Under the pieces are notes generated by a model. It had not been told where the DNA came from and made no database searches. It was given only the letters and a program-made list of their open reading frames with translations. From Roseateles subflavus (lineage in GTDB: Bacteria > Pseudomonadota > Gammaproteobacteria > Burkholderiales > Burkholderiaceae_C): DNA of 64,000 bases. Made by a program: the position numbers and the translations under genes. Positions 47,328 through 57,907 of the stretch are shown here, piece after piece. The number at the start of each line of letters is the position of its first letter. Position 1 is the first letter of the stretch. The stretch covers positions 558,001 through 622,000 of the forward strand of contig NZ_JASVDS010000002.1 in assembly GCF_030285365.1 (NCBI RefSeq), given 5' to 3'.

Positions 47328-49313
47328 TTGAACGCACAACATCGGAAGTCCGCGGCCCCGCGCGCCGCCCTCAAGCAACTGGCCCTGTGCCTGACGCTGG
47401 CCGGCAGCGGCCTGCTCCTGAGCGCGCCGGTCCTGGCCGCCACCAGCGCCAAGCAGACCAGCGCGCCGGCCGCGCCCGTGGCGCCCAAGCGCTACACCAT
47501 CGAGCAGTTCATGGCGACGACCAACATCGGTGGCGCCTCCTTCAGCGCCGACGAGAAGCGCATCCTCTTCCACAGCAACAAGACCGGCATCTTCAACGTC
47601 TACAGCATCGCCGTGAGCGGCGGCGAGCCCGTGGCCCTGACGAGCTCCACCAAGGACAGTCACTACGCCGTCAGCTACTTCCCCAAGGACGACCGGGTGC
47701 TCTACACCCGCGACCAGGGCGGCAATGAGCTGAACCACCTCTATGTGCGCGAGCTCGACGGCAGCGAGAAAGACCTGACCCCCGGCGACAAGCTCAAGGC
47801 CATGTTCATGGGCTGGTCCGGCGACAAGAACAGCTTCCACGTGGCCACCAACGAGCGCGATCCGCGCTTCTTCGACGTCTACCGCTACGACGCCAAGACC
47901 TATGCCCGCGAGCTGGTCTACAAGAACGAGACGGGCATGAACGTCGCCCAGGTGAGCGACGACGGCCGTTGGATCGCCTTCGGCAAGACCAACACCACGG
48001 CCGATTCGGACGTCTACCTCTACGACACGAAGTCCAAGGAGAGCAAGCACCTGACGCCGCACCAGGGCGTGGCGAGCAACCAGCCCGCCGGCTTCGACCC
48101 GGCCTCGAAGCGCCTGCTGCTCACCAGCAACGACGGCGCCGAGTTCGCCCGCCTGATGAGCTATGACCTGGCCACCGGCAAGATGAGCGAGCTGGAGAAG
48201 GCCGACTGGGACGTGGCCTACACCGACTTCTCCAATGACGGCCGCTTCCGTGTCACCGGCATCAACGCCGACGCCAGCATCGTGCTGAAGCTGCGCGAGC
48301 TGGGCAAGGACGGCGTCGAGCGCGACGTGGCCCTGCCCAAGCTGCCCGGCGGCGAGATCCGCGGCGTGCAGTTCTCGGGCAGCAGCACCAAGATGGCCTT
48401 CTATGTGAACGGCGACCGCTCGCCCAGCAACCTCTTCGTCTACGACTTCGCCAGCAAGCAGGTCAAGCAGCTGACGCAGAGCATGTCCAAGGAGGTGAAC
48501 CCCGAGGACCTCGTGGACGCGAAAATCGTGCGCTTCAAGTCCTTCGACGGCCTGAGCATCCCCTCGGTCTACTACCAGCCCAAGGAAGCTTCGCCGACGA
48601 ACAAGGTGCCCGCCGTGGTGTGGGTGCACGGCGGCCCCGGCGGCCAGACCATGCGCGGCTACTCGGCGCTGATGCAGTACTTCGCCAACCACGGCTATGC
48701 GGTGCTGGGCATCAACAACCGCGGCAGCTCGGGCTACGGCAAGAGCTTCTTCACGGCTGATGACGGCAAGCACGGCCGCGAGCCGCTGTGGGACTGCATC
48801 GAGGCCAAGACCTACCTCGCCAGCACCGGCGTGATCGACCCCGAGCGCATCGGCATCATCGGCGGCTCCTACGGGGGCTACATGACCCTGGCGGCGATGG
48901 CCTTCCGCCCCGAGGCCTTCAAGGTCGGCATCGACATCTTCGGCGTGTCCAACTGGCTGCGCACCCTCGAGTCCATCCCGCCGTACTGGGAGAGCTTCCG
49001 CCAGGCGCTGTACCAGGAGATCGGCGACCCGGTGAAGGACAAGGACTTCCTCATCGCCACCTCGCCGCTGTTCCACGCCAAGGAGATCCGCAAGCCGCTG
49101 ATGGTGATCCAGGGCGCCAATGACCCGCGCGTGATCAAGCCCGAAAGCGACGAGATCGTCGAGGCCGTCAAGAAGAACGGCGTGCCGGTGGAGTACGTGG
49201 TCTTCGACGACGAGGGCCACGGCTTCTCGAAGAAGAAGAACAACATCGAGGCCAGCGGCCGCATGCTGCAGTTCCTCGACAAGCACCTGAAGACGGCCAA
49301 CGCGCCGAAGTGA
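47328..49313 (+). CDS. S9-family (prolyl oligopeptidase type) secreted peptidase
   Basis: A 661-residue exported serine peptidase of family S9. Start TTG 47328 is chosen: CGAGGAGAG lies just upstream and a signal peptide follows at once (LKQLALCLTLAGSGLLLSAPVLA); an in-frame GTG at 47259 lacks both. Residues about 60-390 form a WD-like beta propeller (FSADEKRILFHSNKTGIFNVY, YAVSYFPKDDRVLYTRD). The alpha/beta-hydrolase domain follows: VWVHGGPGGQTMRGY, the nucleophile Ser514 in GGSYGGYMTL, the Asp in GANDPRVIKP and His in DEGHGFSKK. Likely an acylaminoacyl- or dipeptidyl-peptidase of the periplasm. Confidence 0.93.
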   Translation: MNAQHRKSAAPRAALKQLALCLTLAGSGLLLSAPVLAATSAKQTSAPAAPVAPKRYTIEQFMATTNIGGASFSADEKRILFHSNKTGIFNVYSIAVSGGEPVALTSSTKDSHYAVSYFPKDDRVLYTRDQGGNELNHLYVRELDGSEKDLTPGDKLKAMFMGWSGDKNSFHVATNERDPRFFDVYRYDAKTYARELVYKNETGMNVAQVSDDGRWIAFGKTNTTADSDVYLYDTKSKESKHLTPHQGVASNQPAGFDPASKRLLLTSNDGAEFARLMSYDLATGKMSELEKADWDVAYTDFSNDGRFRVTGINADASIVLKLRELGKDGVERDVALPKLPGGEIRGVQFSGSSTKMAFYVNGDRSPSNLFVYDFASKQVKQLTQSMSKEVNPEDLVDAKIVRFKSFDGLSIPSVYYQPKEASPTNKVPAVVWVHGGPGGQTMRGYSALMQYFANHGYAVLGINNRGSSGYGKSFFTADDGKHGREPLWDCIEAKTYLASTGVIDPERIGIIGGSYGGYMTLAAMAFRPEAFKVGIDIFGVSNWLRTLESIPPYWESFRQALYQEIGDPVKDKDFLIATSPLFHAKEIRKPLMVIQGANDPRVIKPESDEIVEAVKKNGVPVEYVVFDDEGHGFSKKKNNIEASGRMLQFLDKHLKTANAPK

Positions 49314-49438
49314 GCGCGACGCGGGGAGGGGCGGGCGGTCGCACCGCACGCCAATCCTCGCGCCGAACCGTCCATCGAACCCCACCCCTCGCCTGGGCCT
49401 GCCGCCCCGCGAGGGGTGTCTGCATGAGGAGCGGGCCT

Positions 49439-49810
49439 ATGTCCGGAGGCAACTGGAAGGAAATGTTCAACGCCGCCGTCGAGGGGGACCTGGCACTGGT
49501 CGAGTACCACGTGCGGGCTGGCGTGGACGTCAACTACGCGCACCCCGAGTTCCTGTCGACGCCCTTGGTGGCGGCCATCCTCGCCGGGCAGGAGGCGGTC
49601 GCGCGCTACCTGCTGCAGTCCGGCGCGAATCCGGACCTGCCGTCCGAGTTCGACAGCGCAACGCCGATGCTGGCGGCCCGCCGGGTCGGCCTGCCGGCGC
49701 TGGAGGAGGCGCTGCTCCGCGCGGGCGCCACGCCGCTGCCGCCGCCTGTGGGGAAGCGCCGCCGCCTGGGGGGCTGGCTGGGGGACTGGTTCGCGGGCGC
49801 CAAGGCCTGA
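49439..49810 (+). CDS. Small ankyrin-repeat protein
   Basis: A 123-residue protein of about three ankyrin repeats: FNAAVEGDLALVEYHVRAGVDVNY, TPLVAAILAGQEAVARYLLQSGANPDL and a degenerate TPMLAARRVGLPALEEALLRAGA. The C-terminus is a basic segment then an amphipathic GGWLGDWFAGA. A protein-binding role is likely; partner unknown. Start ATG 49439 follows AGGAG by 6 nt. No signal peptide. Confidence 0.82.
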   Translation: MSGGNWKEMFNAAVEGDLALVEYHVRAGVDVNYAHPEFLSTPLVAAILAGQEAVARYLLQSGANPDLPSEFDSATPMLAARRVGLPALEEALLRAGATPLPPPVGKRRRLGGWLGDWFAGAKA

Positions 49811-49876
49811 GGGACTTCAGCCTTCGCGCGAGGGCGCGCGACAGGCGCCGCGCGGGGGGCCGGGGCCGGCCCGCGC

Positions 49877-50722
49877 TCAGCGAATGACTGCCGGCTGTGC
49901 CTGGGCGCTGCGGTTGTCGGCCGAGGCCTGCGCGGCGGCGAGGTCGGCCCGGCGGGCGCCGGTGAAGCGCTTGGCCCAGTAGGCCTCGCGCAGGTCCTCG
50001 ACGCGCACGGCGCTGCCCACGCGGGGGCTGTGGATGAACTTGCCGTCGCCCACGTAGATGCCCACGTGCGAGAAGGTGCGCTTCATCGTGTTGAAGAAGA
50101 CGAGGTCGCCGGGCTTGAGCTCTTCCTGCTTGATCGGAATGAGGCTGGACAGGCGGGCCTGCTCGTCGGCGCGATGCGGCAGCACGAGGCCGACGGACAT
50201 CTCGAAGATGTGGCGGGTGAAGCCGCTGCAGTCGAAGCCGCTCTCGAGGGACTTGCCGCCGCGCTTGTAGGGCACGCCCAGGAAGTTCATGGCCGACATG
50301 ACGAGGTCGGAGGCGGTGTCCCGGACCTGGTTCAGGATCCGGTTCTCGCTGGCGTTCTTCATCAGCCCGGTGTCCTGGAGGAAGCGGGTGATGGCGTCAT
50401 TGCCGGCGGCGGCGCCCGCAGTGCCGGCGCCTGCCGCCGCCGCGGCGGCGAGGTCGGCGGGGGCCGGGGGCGTCTTGGCGGCCGCATGGGCGGGGCCTGC
50501 GGCACCGGTCGTGGCCGGCGGCGTCACCTGCTGGCTCAGGCCGTAGGCCCCCATCATGGTGCCAGGCGGGGGCGCGATCGCCGCATTGCCCGGGCTCCCC
50601 TGGCCCGCAGGCTGCTGCTGGGCCTGCACGCCCGCCGCACACAGACCCAGCGCAAGCACGGCCGTGGCCAGTGCGGGGCGCAGGGAAGCTTGGCGGTGGG
50701 GGAGGCGTCGGGCTGGCAGCAT
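49877..50722 (-). CDS. NlpC/P60 (C40) cell-wall peptidase
   Basis: A 281-residue exported peptidase. Signal peptide about residues 12-34 (SLRPALATAVLALGLCAAGVQA), then a long Ala/Pro/Gly-rich linker to about residue 110. The NlpC/P60 domain has the catalytic Cys in FDCSGFTRHIF, the His in RTFSHVGIYVGDGKFIHSP, and KPGDLVFFNTM. Such enzymes cut stem peptides of peptidoglycan. Start ATG 50722 is preferred to a longer reading to 50779. Convergent with the ankyrin gene. Confidence 0.9.
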   Translation of the reverse strand: MLPARRLPHRQASLRPALATAVLALGLCAAGVQAQQQPAGQGSPGNAAIAPPPGTMMGAYGLSQQVTPPATTGAAGPAHAAAKTPPAPADLAAAAAAGAGTAGAAAGNDAITRFLQDTGLMKNASENRILNQVRDTASDLVMSAMNFLGVPYKRGGKSLESGFDCSGFTRHIFEMSVGLVLPHRADEQARLSSLIPIKQEELKPGDLVFFNTMKRTFSHVGIYVGDGKFIHSPRVGSAVRVEDLREAYWAKRFTGARRADLAAAQASADNRSAQAQPAVIR

Positions 50723-51036
50723 CGGGAACTTGATCTCGGCCGCGCAGCTTAAGAAGCGGGTCTTGGCAGTGTCAAGCAAGGCAGGGGCAAATCAGAGGCA
50801 AACCGCGGGTAAGTCCGGGCGCCGTTCGACGGCCGAATTCCCCCGCGTTTCAATTGGGGACCGACCGGTATTGGACCATAGGCGGCGGCCGGGAAATGTG
50901 TCCAAGCGCACGCCAGGCGCCGCTGTCTTGAGCCAGGGCAATTGTCGTCCGCGCGACGTCCCGGGGTCAGGCTGTCGTCAGACCATGACCGTGAAATTCG
51001 CCGTAATTCGTAATTATGGAAATACAGAGGTCGGCC
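50723..51036. other. 314-bp gap between C40 peptidase and prpE
   Basis: No gene is seen. The divergent promoters of the peptidase and prpE must lie here. The stretch just before prpE is A/T-rich for this genome and has a short direct repeat, GTAATTCGTAATTA (51002-51015). Confidence 0.4.
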
Positions 51037-52956
<1,920 letters not shown>

Positions 52957-53126
52957 GCGCCGCGGGTCGGCACGGGGGGCGTGCGCCCCTCGATCCGGGC
53001 GACGCAATCGTTTTGTCGGTGTTTGTCCCGGTGCGATGACCTCCGGGCGCACGCGGGGTGGCGGGCACAATCCGCCCACCTTCTGCTGACCCGCGCGGGC
53101 GCCCTGGCGGCCTGCGCCGCAACCCC

Positions 53127-55133
53127 ATGACCACGATCCAGACTTCCCGCCGCCTGGCCGGCGCGCTGCTCCTGGCCGGCCTGTCCGGCCTGGCCTCCAC
53201 GGCCGCCCTGGCCGACGCGGCGACGACCCTGCCCGCGCCGCCGTTCCCCACGCTGAAGACCGCCGCGCAGATCCGCCAGGCCTGCGATGGTGGCCTCGCC
53301 GCAGCCAAGAAGGCGCTGGCGCTGCTGGAGCGCCGCAAGGTCGACGTCACCTGGATGGCCGCCTTCGACGACTACGCCGCCACCGTGGAAGACGGCCAGG
53401 GCCCCGTCGATTTCGTCCAGTACGTGCACCCGGACAAGGCCGGCCGCGACGCCGCCCAGGCCTGCTCCATGCGCTGGACGCAGTTCAACTCTGGCGTCGC
53501 CCAGAACGAGCTGCTCTACAAGGCCCTGAAGCGCGCCCCGACCCCCACCGCGCGTGAGCGCGAGCTGCAGCGCGTGGCGCTGGGGGCCTTCGAGGACAGC
53601 GGCGTGTCGTTGCCCCCGGCCAAGCGCCAGCGCGCCAAGGCCATCATCGACAAGCTGGGCGAGCTGGACCAGCAGTTCAACAAGAACATCCGCGATGCCA
53701 ACGTCCAGCGCGCCTACACCGAGGCCGAGCTCCAGGGCGTGCCGGAGGGTGTCTGGAAGAACGCCCGCCGTGACGCCGAGGGCCGCGTCCTGCTGGGCGT
53801 GGACTATCCGAGCTACGGCCCGGTGCTGCAGTCCGCCGAGAACGCCGAGGCCCGCCACCGCATGTGGGAGGCCAAGGTCAACGAAGGGGGCGAAGCCAAT
53901 CTGCGCCTGCTGGCCGAGATCGCCCAGCTGCGCCGCGAGTACGCCGGCCTGTTCGGCTACGACAACTACGTGGACTTCAACCTGCGCCGCCGCATGGCGG
54001 GCAACGCGCAGACCGCCTGGAAGTTCCTCGACGAGGTCCAGGCGACGGTGACCGAGCGCGAGCGCGCCGACGTCGCGGACCTGCAGGCGGCCAAGGCCCA
54101 GCACCTGGGCGTGCCGGCCGAGCAGGTGAAGATCGAGCGCTGGGACGCGAGCTTCTACTCCGAGCGCCTGCGCCAGGCGCGTTTCCAGGTCGACCAGGAA
54201 GCGCTGCGCGAGTACTTCCCGGCCCAGGAGAGCCTGCGCTTCGCCATGCGCATCATCGAGCGCCTGATGGGCGTGAAGTACACCGAGGTGCCGGCCGATC
54301 TGTGGCATCCCGAGGTGAAGGCCTTCGCCGTGAGTGACGCCGCCACCGGCAAGCCGCTGGCCAATCTCTACGTGGACCTGTTCCCCCGCGAAGGCAAGTA
54401 CAACCACGCCGCCGTGTGGCCGCTGCGAGGCAGCGCGACGCGCGTGGGCCGCCTGCCGGCTGCGGCGCTGGTCGTCAACTTCAACCGCAAGGGCCTGACG
54501 ATCGACGAAATGGAGACGCTGCTGCACGAGCTGGGCCATGCCGTGCACAACAACCTCAGCAACACCTACTACGTGCAACAGGCCGGCACGGCGGTGATGC
54601 ACGACTTCGTGGAGGCGCCCTCGCAGATGCTGGAGGACTGGGTCGTCAACAAGCAGGTGCTGCCGCTGATGCAGGAGGTCTGCCCGAGCTGCAAGCCCAT
54701 GCCCGAGGCGCTGGTGGACAAGGTCGTCGCGGCCAAGAACTTCGGCAAGGGCACGCAGTACGGCCGTCAGCACCTCTACGCGAGCTACGACCTTGCCCTG
54801 CACGGCAAGGAGCCGCAGGACCCGCAGGCGCTGTGGGCGAAGATGGAGGGCGCGACGCCGCTGGGCCACGTCCCGGGCAGCAAGTTCGTGGCCGGCTTCT
54901 CCCACATTGCGGGGGGCTATGGCGCGGGCTACTACGGCTACCTGTGGAGCCTGGTGCTGGCCATGGACCTGCGCAGCCCCTTCGCTGCCAGCAAGCTCGA
55001 CGCCGAGATCGGCCGCCGCTACCGCGAGCGCGTCCTGGCGCAGGGCGGTCAGAAGCCGGCGCCGGAGCTGGTCCGCGACTTCCTGGGGCGCAATCCCAGC
55101 AATGCCGCCTTCTTCGACTACCTGAAGCACTGA
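53127..55133 (+). CDS. Secreted M3-family metallopeptidase
   Basis: A 668-residue zinc peptidase of family M3 (oligopeptidase A / thimet type) with a signal peptide (RLAGALLLAGLSGLASTAALA), so it probably acts in the periplasm. The zinc motif HELGH begins at His467, with the third ligand in HDFVEAPSQMLEDW about 25 residues later. The C-terminal HIAGGYGAGYYGYLWS is the substrate-binding tyrosine loop. It likely trims short peptides. Ends with a strong terminator. Confidence 0.93.
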   Translation: MTTIQTSRRLAGALLLAGLSGLASTAALADAATTLPAPPFPTLKTAAQIRQACDGGLAAAKKALALLERRKVDVTWMAAFDDYAATVEDGQGPVDFVQYVHPDKAGRDAAQACSMRWTQFNSGVAQNELLYKALKRAPTPTARERELQRVALGAFEDSGVSLPPAKRQRAKAIIDKLGELDQQFNKNIRDANVQRAYTEAELQGVPEGVWKNARRDAEGRVLLGVDYPSYGPVLQSAENAEARHRMWEAKVNEGGEANLRLLAEIAQLRREYAGLFGYDNYVDFNLRRRMAGNAQTAWKFLDEVQATVTERERADVADLQAAKAQHLGVPAEQVKIERWDASFYSERLRQARFQVDQEALREYFPAQESLRFAMRIIERLMGVKYTEVPADLWHPEVKAFAVSDAATGKPLANLYVDLFPREGKYNHAAVWPLRGSATRVGRLPAAALVVNFNRKGLTIDEMETLLHELGHAVHNNLSNTYYVQQAGTAVMHDFVEAPSQMLEDWVVNKQVLPLMQEVCPSCKPMPEALVDKVVAAKNFGKGTQYGRQHLYASYDLALHGKEPQDPQALWAKMEGATPLGHVPGSKFVAGFSHIAGGYGAGYYGYLWSLVLAMDLRSPFAASKLDAEIGRRYRERVLAQGGQKPAPELVRDFLGRNPSNAAFFDYLKH

Positions 55134-55161
55134 TCGGCGCCGCTGACCCCCCGCTTCCCAG

Positions 55162-55186
55162 GCCCGCCCTCCGGCGGGCTTTTTTC
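55162..55186 (+). terminator. Rho-independent terminator of the M3 peptidase gene
   Basis: Perfect stem GCCCGCC/GGCGGGC with loop CTCC, followed by seven T residues. Confidence 0.9.
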
Positions 55187-55243
55187 TTTGTGGGCCACCG
55201 CCCGCGCCTGACGGCGAGGTGTAGCGGCTTATTTGTTTCCAAA

Positions 55244-55268
55244 CCTTTCAAATGTGGCATTTGCAAGG
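55244..55268. promoter_or_regulatory. Palindromic operator candidate before the PhnD-like gene
   Basis: CCTTTCAAATG and CATTTGCAAGG, separated by TGG, are inverted repeats matching at 10 of 11 positions. The centre is 204 bp before the coding start, in a locally AT-rich stretch, as expected for a regulator-binding site. Confidence 0.5.
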
Positions 55269-55459
55269 AAATCCTGGCTACCCTGTCAGCTCTTTCAGGT
55301 TGCGGTCCATGTCAGGGTTTTGCTGGACTGTGGGGCTGGGTGAGATGGCCAAAATGCGCGCGTCTTCACCTGGGAGGTACTGCCGGTGAGGGCGCATAAC
55401 AGTCCGGGCGCCTTGCAGTGAACCGGCATGTTGGGATGCAGGACAGAAGTGAGCGTGGT

Positions 55460-56284
55460 ATGAACTTGAGCAGGCATTGGAGCGCCACCCTGGCGATGGC
55501 CGGGTTGATGGCGATGGCGTCTGCCGCGCAGGCGTTGAGCTTTGCGGTGAACGAGGGCGTGACCTACCGGGTCAGCAACGCCGAGATCCAGGCCCGCTAT
55601 GCGGCCATGGCCACCGACCTGTCGAAGCTGCTGCAGCAGCCCGTCACCATCGAGCCCATCGCCGACTACAAGACCTTGCGCCAGGGCCTGGCCGACAAGC
55701 GCTGGGAGCTGGCGATGGTGCACCCGGCCCATGTGTCCATCGAGGCCATGAAGCATGCCGGCTACCGCCTGGTGGCCGTCACCAAGGGCTTCACCGAGTA
55801 CAAGGCCGGCTTCCTGGTGCGCTCCGACGCCGCCTGGACGCAGCTCACGGATCTGCGCGGCCAGCACCTGGGTGCCCCGGACGAGGACTCCATCACCTCC
55901 GTGATGCTCAGAGCCACGCTGCGGGACCTCAAGATGAGTGCGCCCCAGGTGCGCATCACCTACACGCGCTACCAGGACGCCGTTCCCTTCTTCGTCGAGA
56001 ACTACCTCACCCATGCCGGCGTGACCGCCTCCGGGGCCGTGCTGAAGGCCTGGCAGGCCAAGGGCGGCAAGATCCTCGGCTACACGCGGCCCGTGCCCAT
56101 CAAGCACATCATCGCGAGCCCCAGCCTCACCAGCGAGCAGCTGGAGAAGGTCCAGCAGTACCTCACGAACCTGGACGCGACCGAGGAGGGCCGCAAGAAG
56201 CTCGAACCGACCAAGTGGAAGGGCTTCCAGCGCTTCGACCAGGCCGAGATGATGAAGCTGGGCGAGTGGCTGGACGTCCGCTGA
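55460..56284 (+). CDS. PhnD-like periplasmic binding protein (orphan)
   Basis: A 274-residue exported protein of the phosphate/phosphite/phosphonate (PhnD-type) binding family. Signal peptide about residues 1-25 (MAGLMAMASAAQA), then LSFAVNEGVTYRVSNAEIQARYAAMATDLSKLL and ELAMVHPAHVSIEAMK, the usual first-lobe features. No cognate permease or ATPase follows. Ligand is therefore open: such orphan members bind varied anions or act in sensing. Start ATG 55460; an upstream in-frame reading adds a non-signal leader. It is 43 bp before the CoA ligase. Confidence 0.8.
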   Translation: MNLSRHWSATLAMAGLMAMASAAQALSFAVNEGVTYRVSNAEIQARYAAMATDLSKLLQQPVTIEPIADYKTLRQGLADKRWELAMVHPAHVSIEAMKHAGYRLVAVTKGFTEYKAGFLVRSDAAWTQLTDLRGQHLGAPDEDSITSVMLRATLRDLKMSAPQVRITYTRYQDAVPFFVENYLTHAGVTASGAVLKAWQAKGGKILGYTRPVPIKHIIASPSLTSEQLEKVQQYLTNLDATEEGRKKLEPTKWKGFQRFDQAEMMKLGEWLDVR

Positions 56285-56327
56285 CCTGGCGATGCCGTGT
56301 CCCTGAGTTGTCGATAAGGTGCGACCC

Positions 56328-57845
56328 ATGTCCCAAGACTCCCTCTGGCTGCAGCTGCAGTCTCTGCCCTCCGATGCCATCGCGCTGCGCGCACCGGGTC
56401 GCCCGCCACTGAGCCATGGCGCCCTGCAGGCGCTGATCGAGCGCAGCGTGCGGCAGCTCAATGCCTGGGGCATCGGCCGCAATGACCGCGTGGCCCTCGT
56501 CCTGCCCAACGGGCCGGAGATGGCCGCCAGCTTCCTGGCCTGTGCCTGCGGCGTGGCCAGCGCGCCGCTGAATCCCGCGTACCGGGCTGACGAGTTCGAG
56601 TTCTACCTGCGGGATCTCCAGGCCCGCGCACTGATCGTGGAGCAGGGCAGCGACTCTCCCGCGGTGGCCGTGGCCCGGGCGCTGGGCGTGCCGCTCATCG
56701 AGCTGGAGCCGCTGGAGGCCGCGGGGGACTTCCGCCTGCATGGGGACTTCGCGGCGGCCGGCGCGGCGGCGGCGGGGGGCATGTCCCAGCCCGAGGACAT
56801 CTCCATGGTGCTGCACACCTCCGGCACCACCTCCCGGCCGAAGATCGTGCCGCTGTCCCAGCGCAATCTGTGCGCCTCGGCGGCCAACATCCGCCACACG
56901 CTGCAGTTCACCGCTGCGGACCGCGGGCTGAACATCATGCCGCTCTTCCACATCCATGGCCTGATCGCCGGGGTGCTGGCGCCCCTGAGCGCGGGCTCGC
57001 AGGTCTTTTGCACGCCGGGCTTCAATGCGCTGAAGTTCTTCGGCTGGATGGACGAGGCGGCCCCCACCTGGTACACCGCCGTGCCCACCATGCACCAGGC
57101 CATCCTGACCCGCGCGGGCAAGAACGCCGATGTCATCCGGCGGCACCCGCTGCGCTTCATGCGCTCTTCCTCGTCCTCGATGCCGCCGCAGGTCATCGGC
57201 GAGCTGGAGCAGGTCTTCGGCGCTCCGCTGGTCGAGGCCTACGGCATGACCGAGGCCACCCACCAGATGGCCAGCAACCCGCTGCCGCCGGGCGTCCGCA
57301 AGCCGGGCACCGTCGGCCTGGCCGCGGGGCCCGAGGTCGCCATCATGGGCGCTGGCGGTCAGCTGCTGCCGGCCGGCGACACCGGCGAGATCGTCATCCG
57401 CGGCGCCAACGTCACCGCGGGCTACGAAAGCAACCCGGCTGCCAATGCCGAGGCCTTCCTCAACGGCTGGTTCCGCACGGGGGACCAGGGCGTCATGGAC
57501 GCCGACGGCTACGTCTCGATCACCGGCCGTCTCAAGGAGATCATCAACCGCGGCGGCGAGAAGATCAGCCCCCGCGAGGTGGATGAAGTCCTGATGGACC
57601 ATGCCGCGGTGGCGCAGGTGGTGTGCTTCGGCCTGCCGCATCCCAAGCTGGGCGAGGAAGTCGGCGCCGTGGTCGTGCTGCGCGAGGGGCTCGCGGCCAC
57701 GGAGCGCGAGCTGCAGCAGTTCGTGGCCCAGCGCCTGGCCGACTTCAAGGTGCCGGCCAAGATCTTGTTCATGGCCGAGATTCCCAAGGGGGCGACCGGC
57801 AAGCTGCAGCGCATCGGCCTGGCGCAGAAGCTCGGGCTGGCCTGA
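56328..57845 (+). CDS. AMP-forming acyl-CoA ligase, similar to oxalate-CoA ligase
   Basis: A 505-residue adenylate-forming ligase. AMP loop LHTSGTTSRPKIVPL; substrate-pocket phrase EAYGMTEATHQMASNPLPPGVRKPGTVG; hinge DADGYVSITGRLKEIINRGGEKISPREVDE; catalytic lysine in KGATGKLQRIGLA. The TEATHQMASNPLP stretch is strikingly like plant AAE3 and yeast Pcs60 oxalyl-CoA synthetases, which suggests oxalate or another small dicarboxylate as substrate. No oxalyl-CoA decarboxylase or formyl-CoA transferase is present. Start ATG 56328. It precedes the Bug binding-protein gene by 62 bp. Confidence 0.82.
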   Translation: MSQDSLWLQLQSLPSDAIALRAPGRPPLSHGALQALIERSVRQLNAWGIGRNDRVALVLPNGPEMAASFLACACGVASAPLNPAYRADEFEFYLRDLQARALIVEQGSDSPAVAVARALGVPLIELEPLEAAGDFRLHGDFAAAGAAAAGGMSQPEDISMVLHTSGTTSRPKIVPLSQRNLCASAANIRHTLQFTAADRGLNIMPLFHIHGLIAGVLAPLSAGSQVFCTPGFNALKFFGWMDEAAPTWYTAVPTMHQAILTRAGKNADVIRRHPLRFMRSSSSSMPPQVIGELEQVFGAPLVEAYGMTEATHQMASNPLPPGVRKPGTVGLAAGPEVAIMGAGGQLLPAGDTGEIVIRGANVTAGYESNPAANAEAFLNGWFRTGDQGVMDADGYVSITGRLKEIINRGGEKISPREVDEVLMDHAAVAQVVCFGLPHPKLGEEVGAVVVLREGLAATERELQQFVAQRLADFKVPAKILFMAEIPKGATGKLQRIGLAQKLGLA

Positions 57846-57865
57846 GATCGGCCCGCAGGCCGATC
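57846..57865 (+). other. Intercistronic hairpin
   Basis: Perfect inverted repeat GATCGGCC-CGCA-GGCCGATC immediately after the ligase stop. No T tract, so it is more likely an mRNA-stability or processing structure than a terminator. Confidence 0.5.
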
Positions 57866-57907
57866 CATTCACAAGACAAGTTCAACCAGAGGAAGAGATC
57901 CATCGTC

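Larger units (their letters stand above)
55134..55459. other. 326-bp gap with terminator and palindrome, lower GC
   Basis: From about 55215 the sequence is visibly less GC-rich than its surroundings. It holds the M3 terminator and then a 25-bp imperfect palindrome in front of the PhnD-like gene. No gene is recognisable. Confidence 0.5.

Noticed and set aside
55665-55680. AAGACCTTGCG as a further copy of the CAGGTCTTGC motif
   Set aside because: It differs from the motif at key positions and is explained by ordinary codons.
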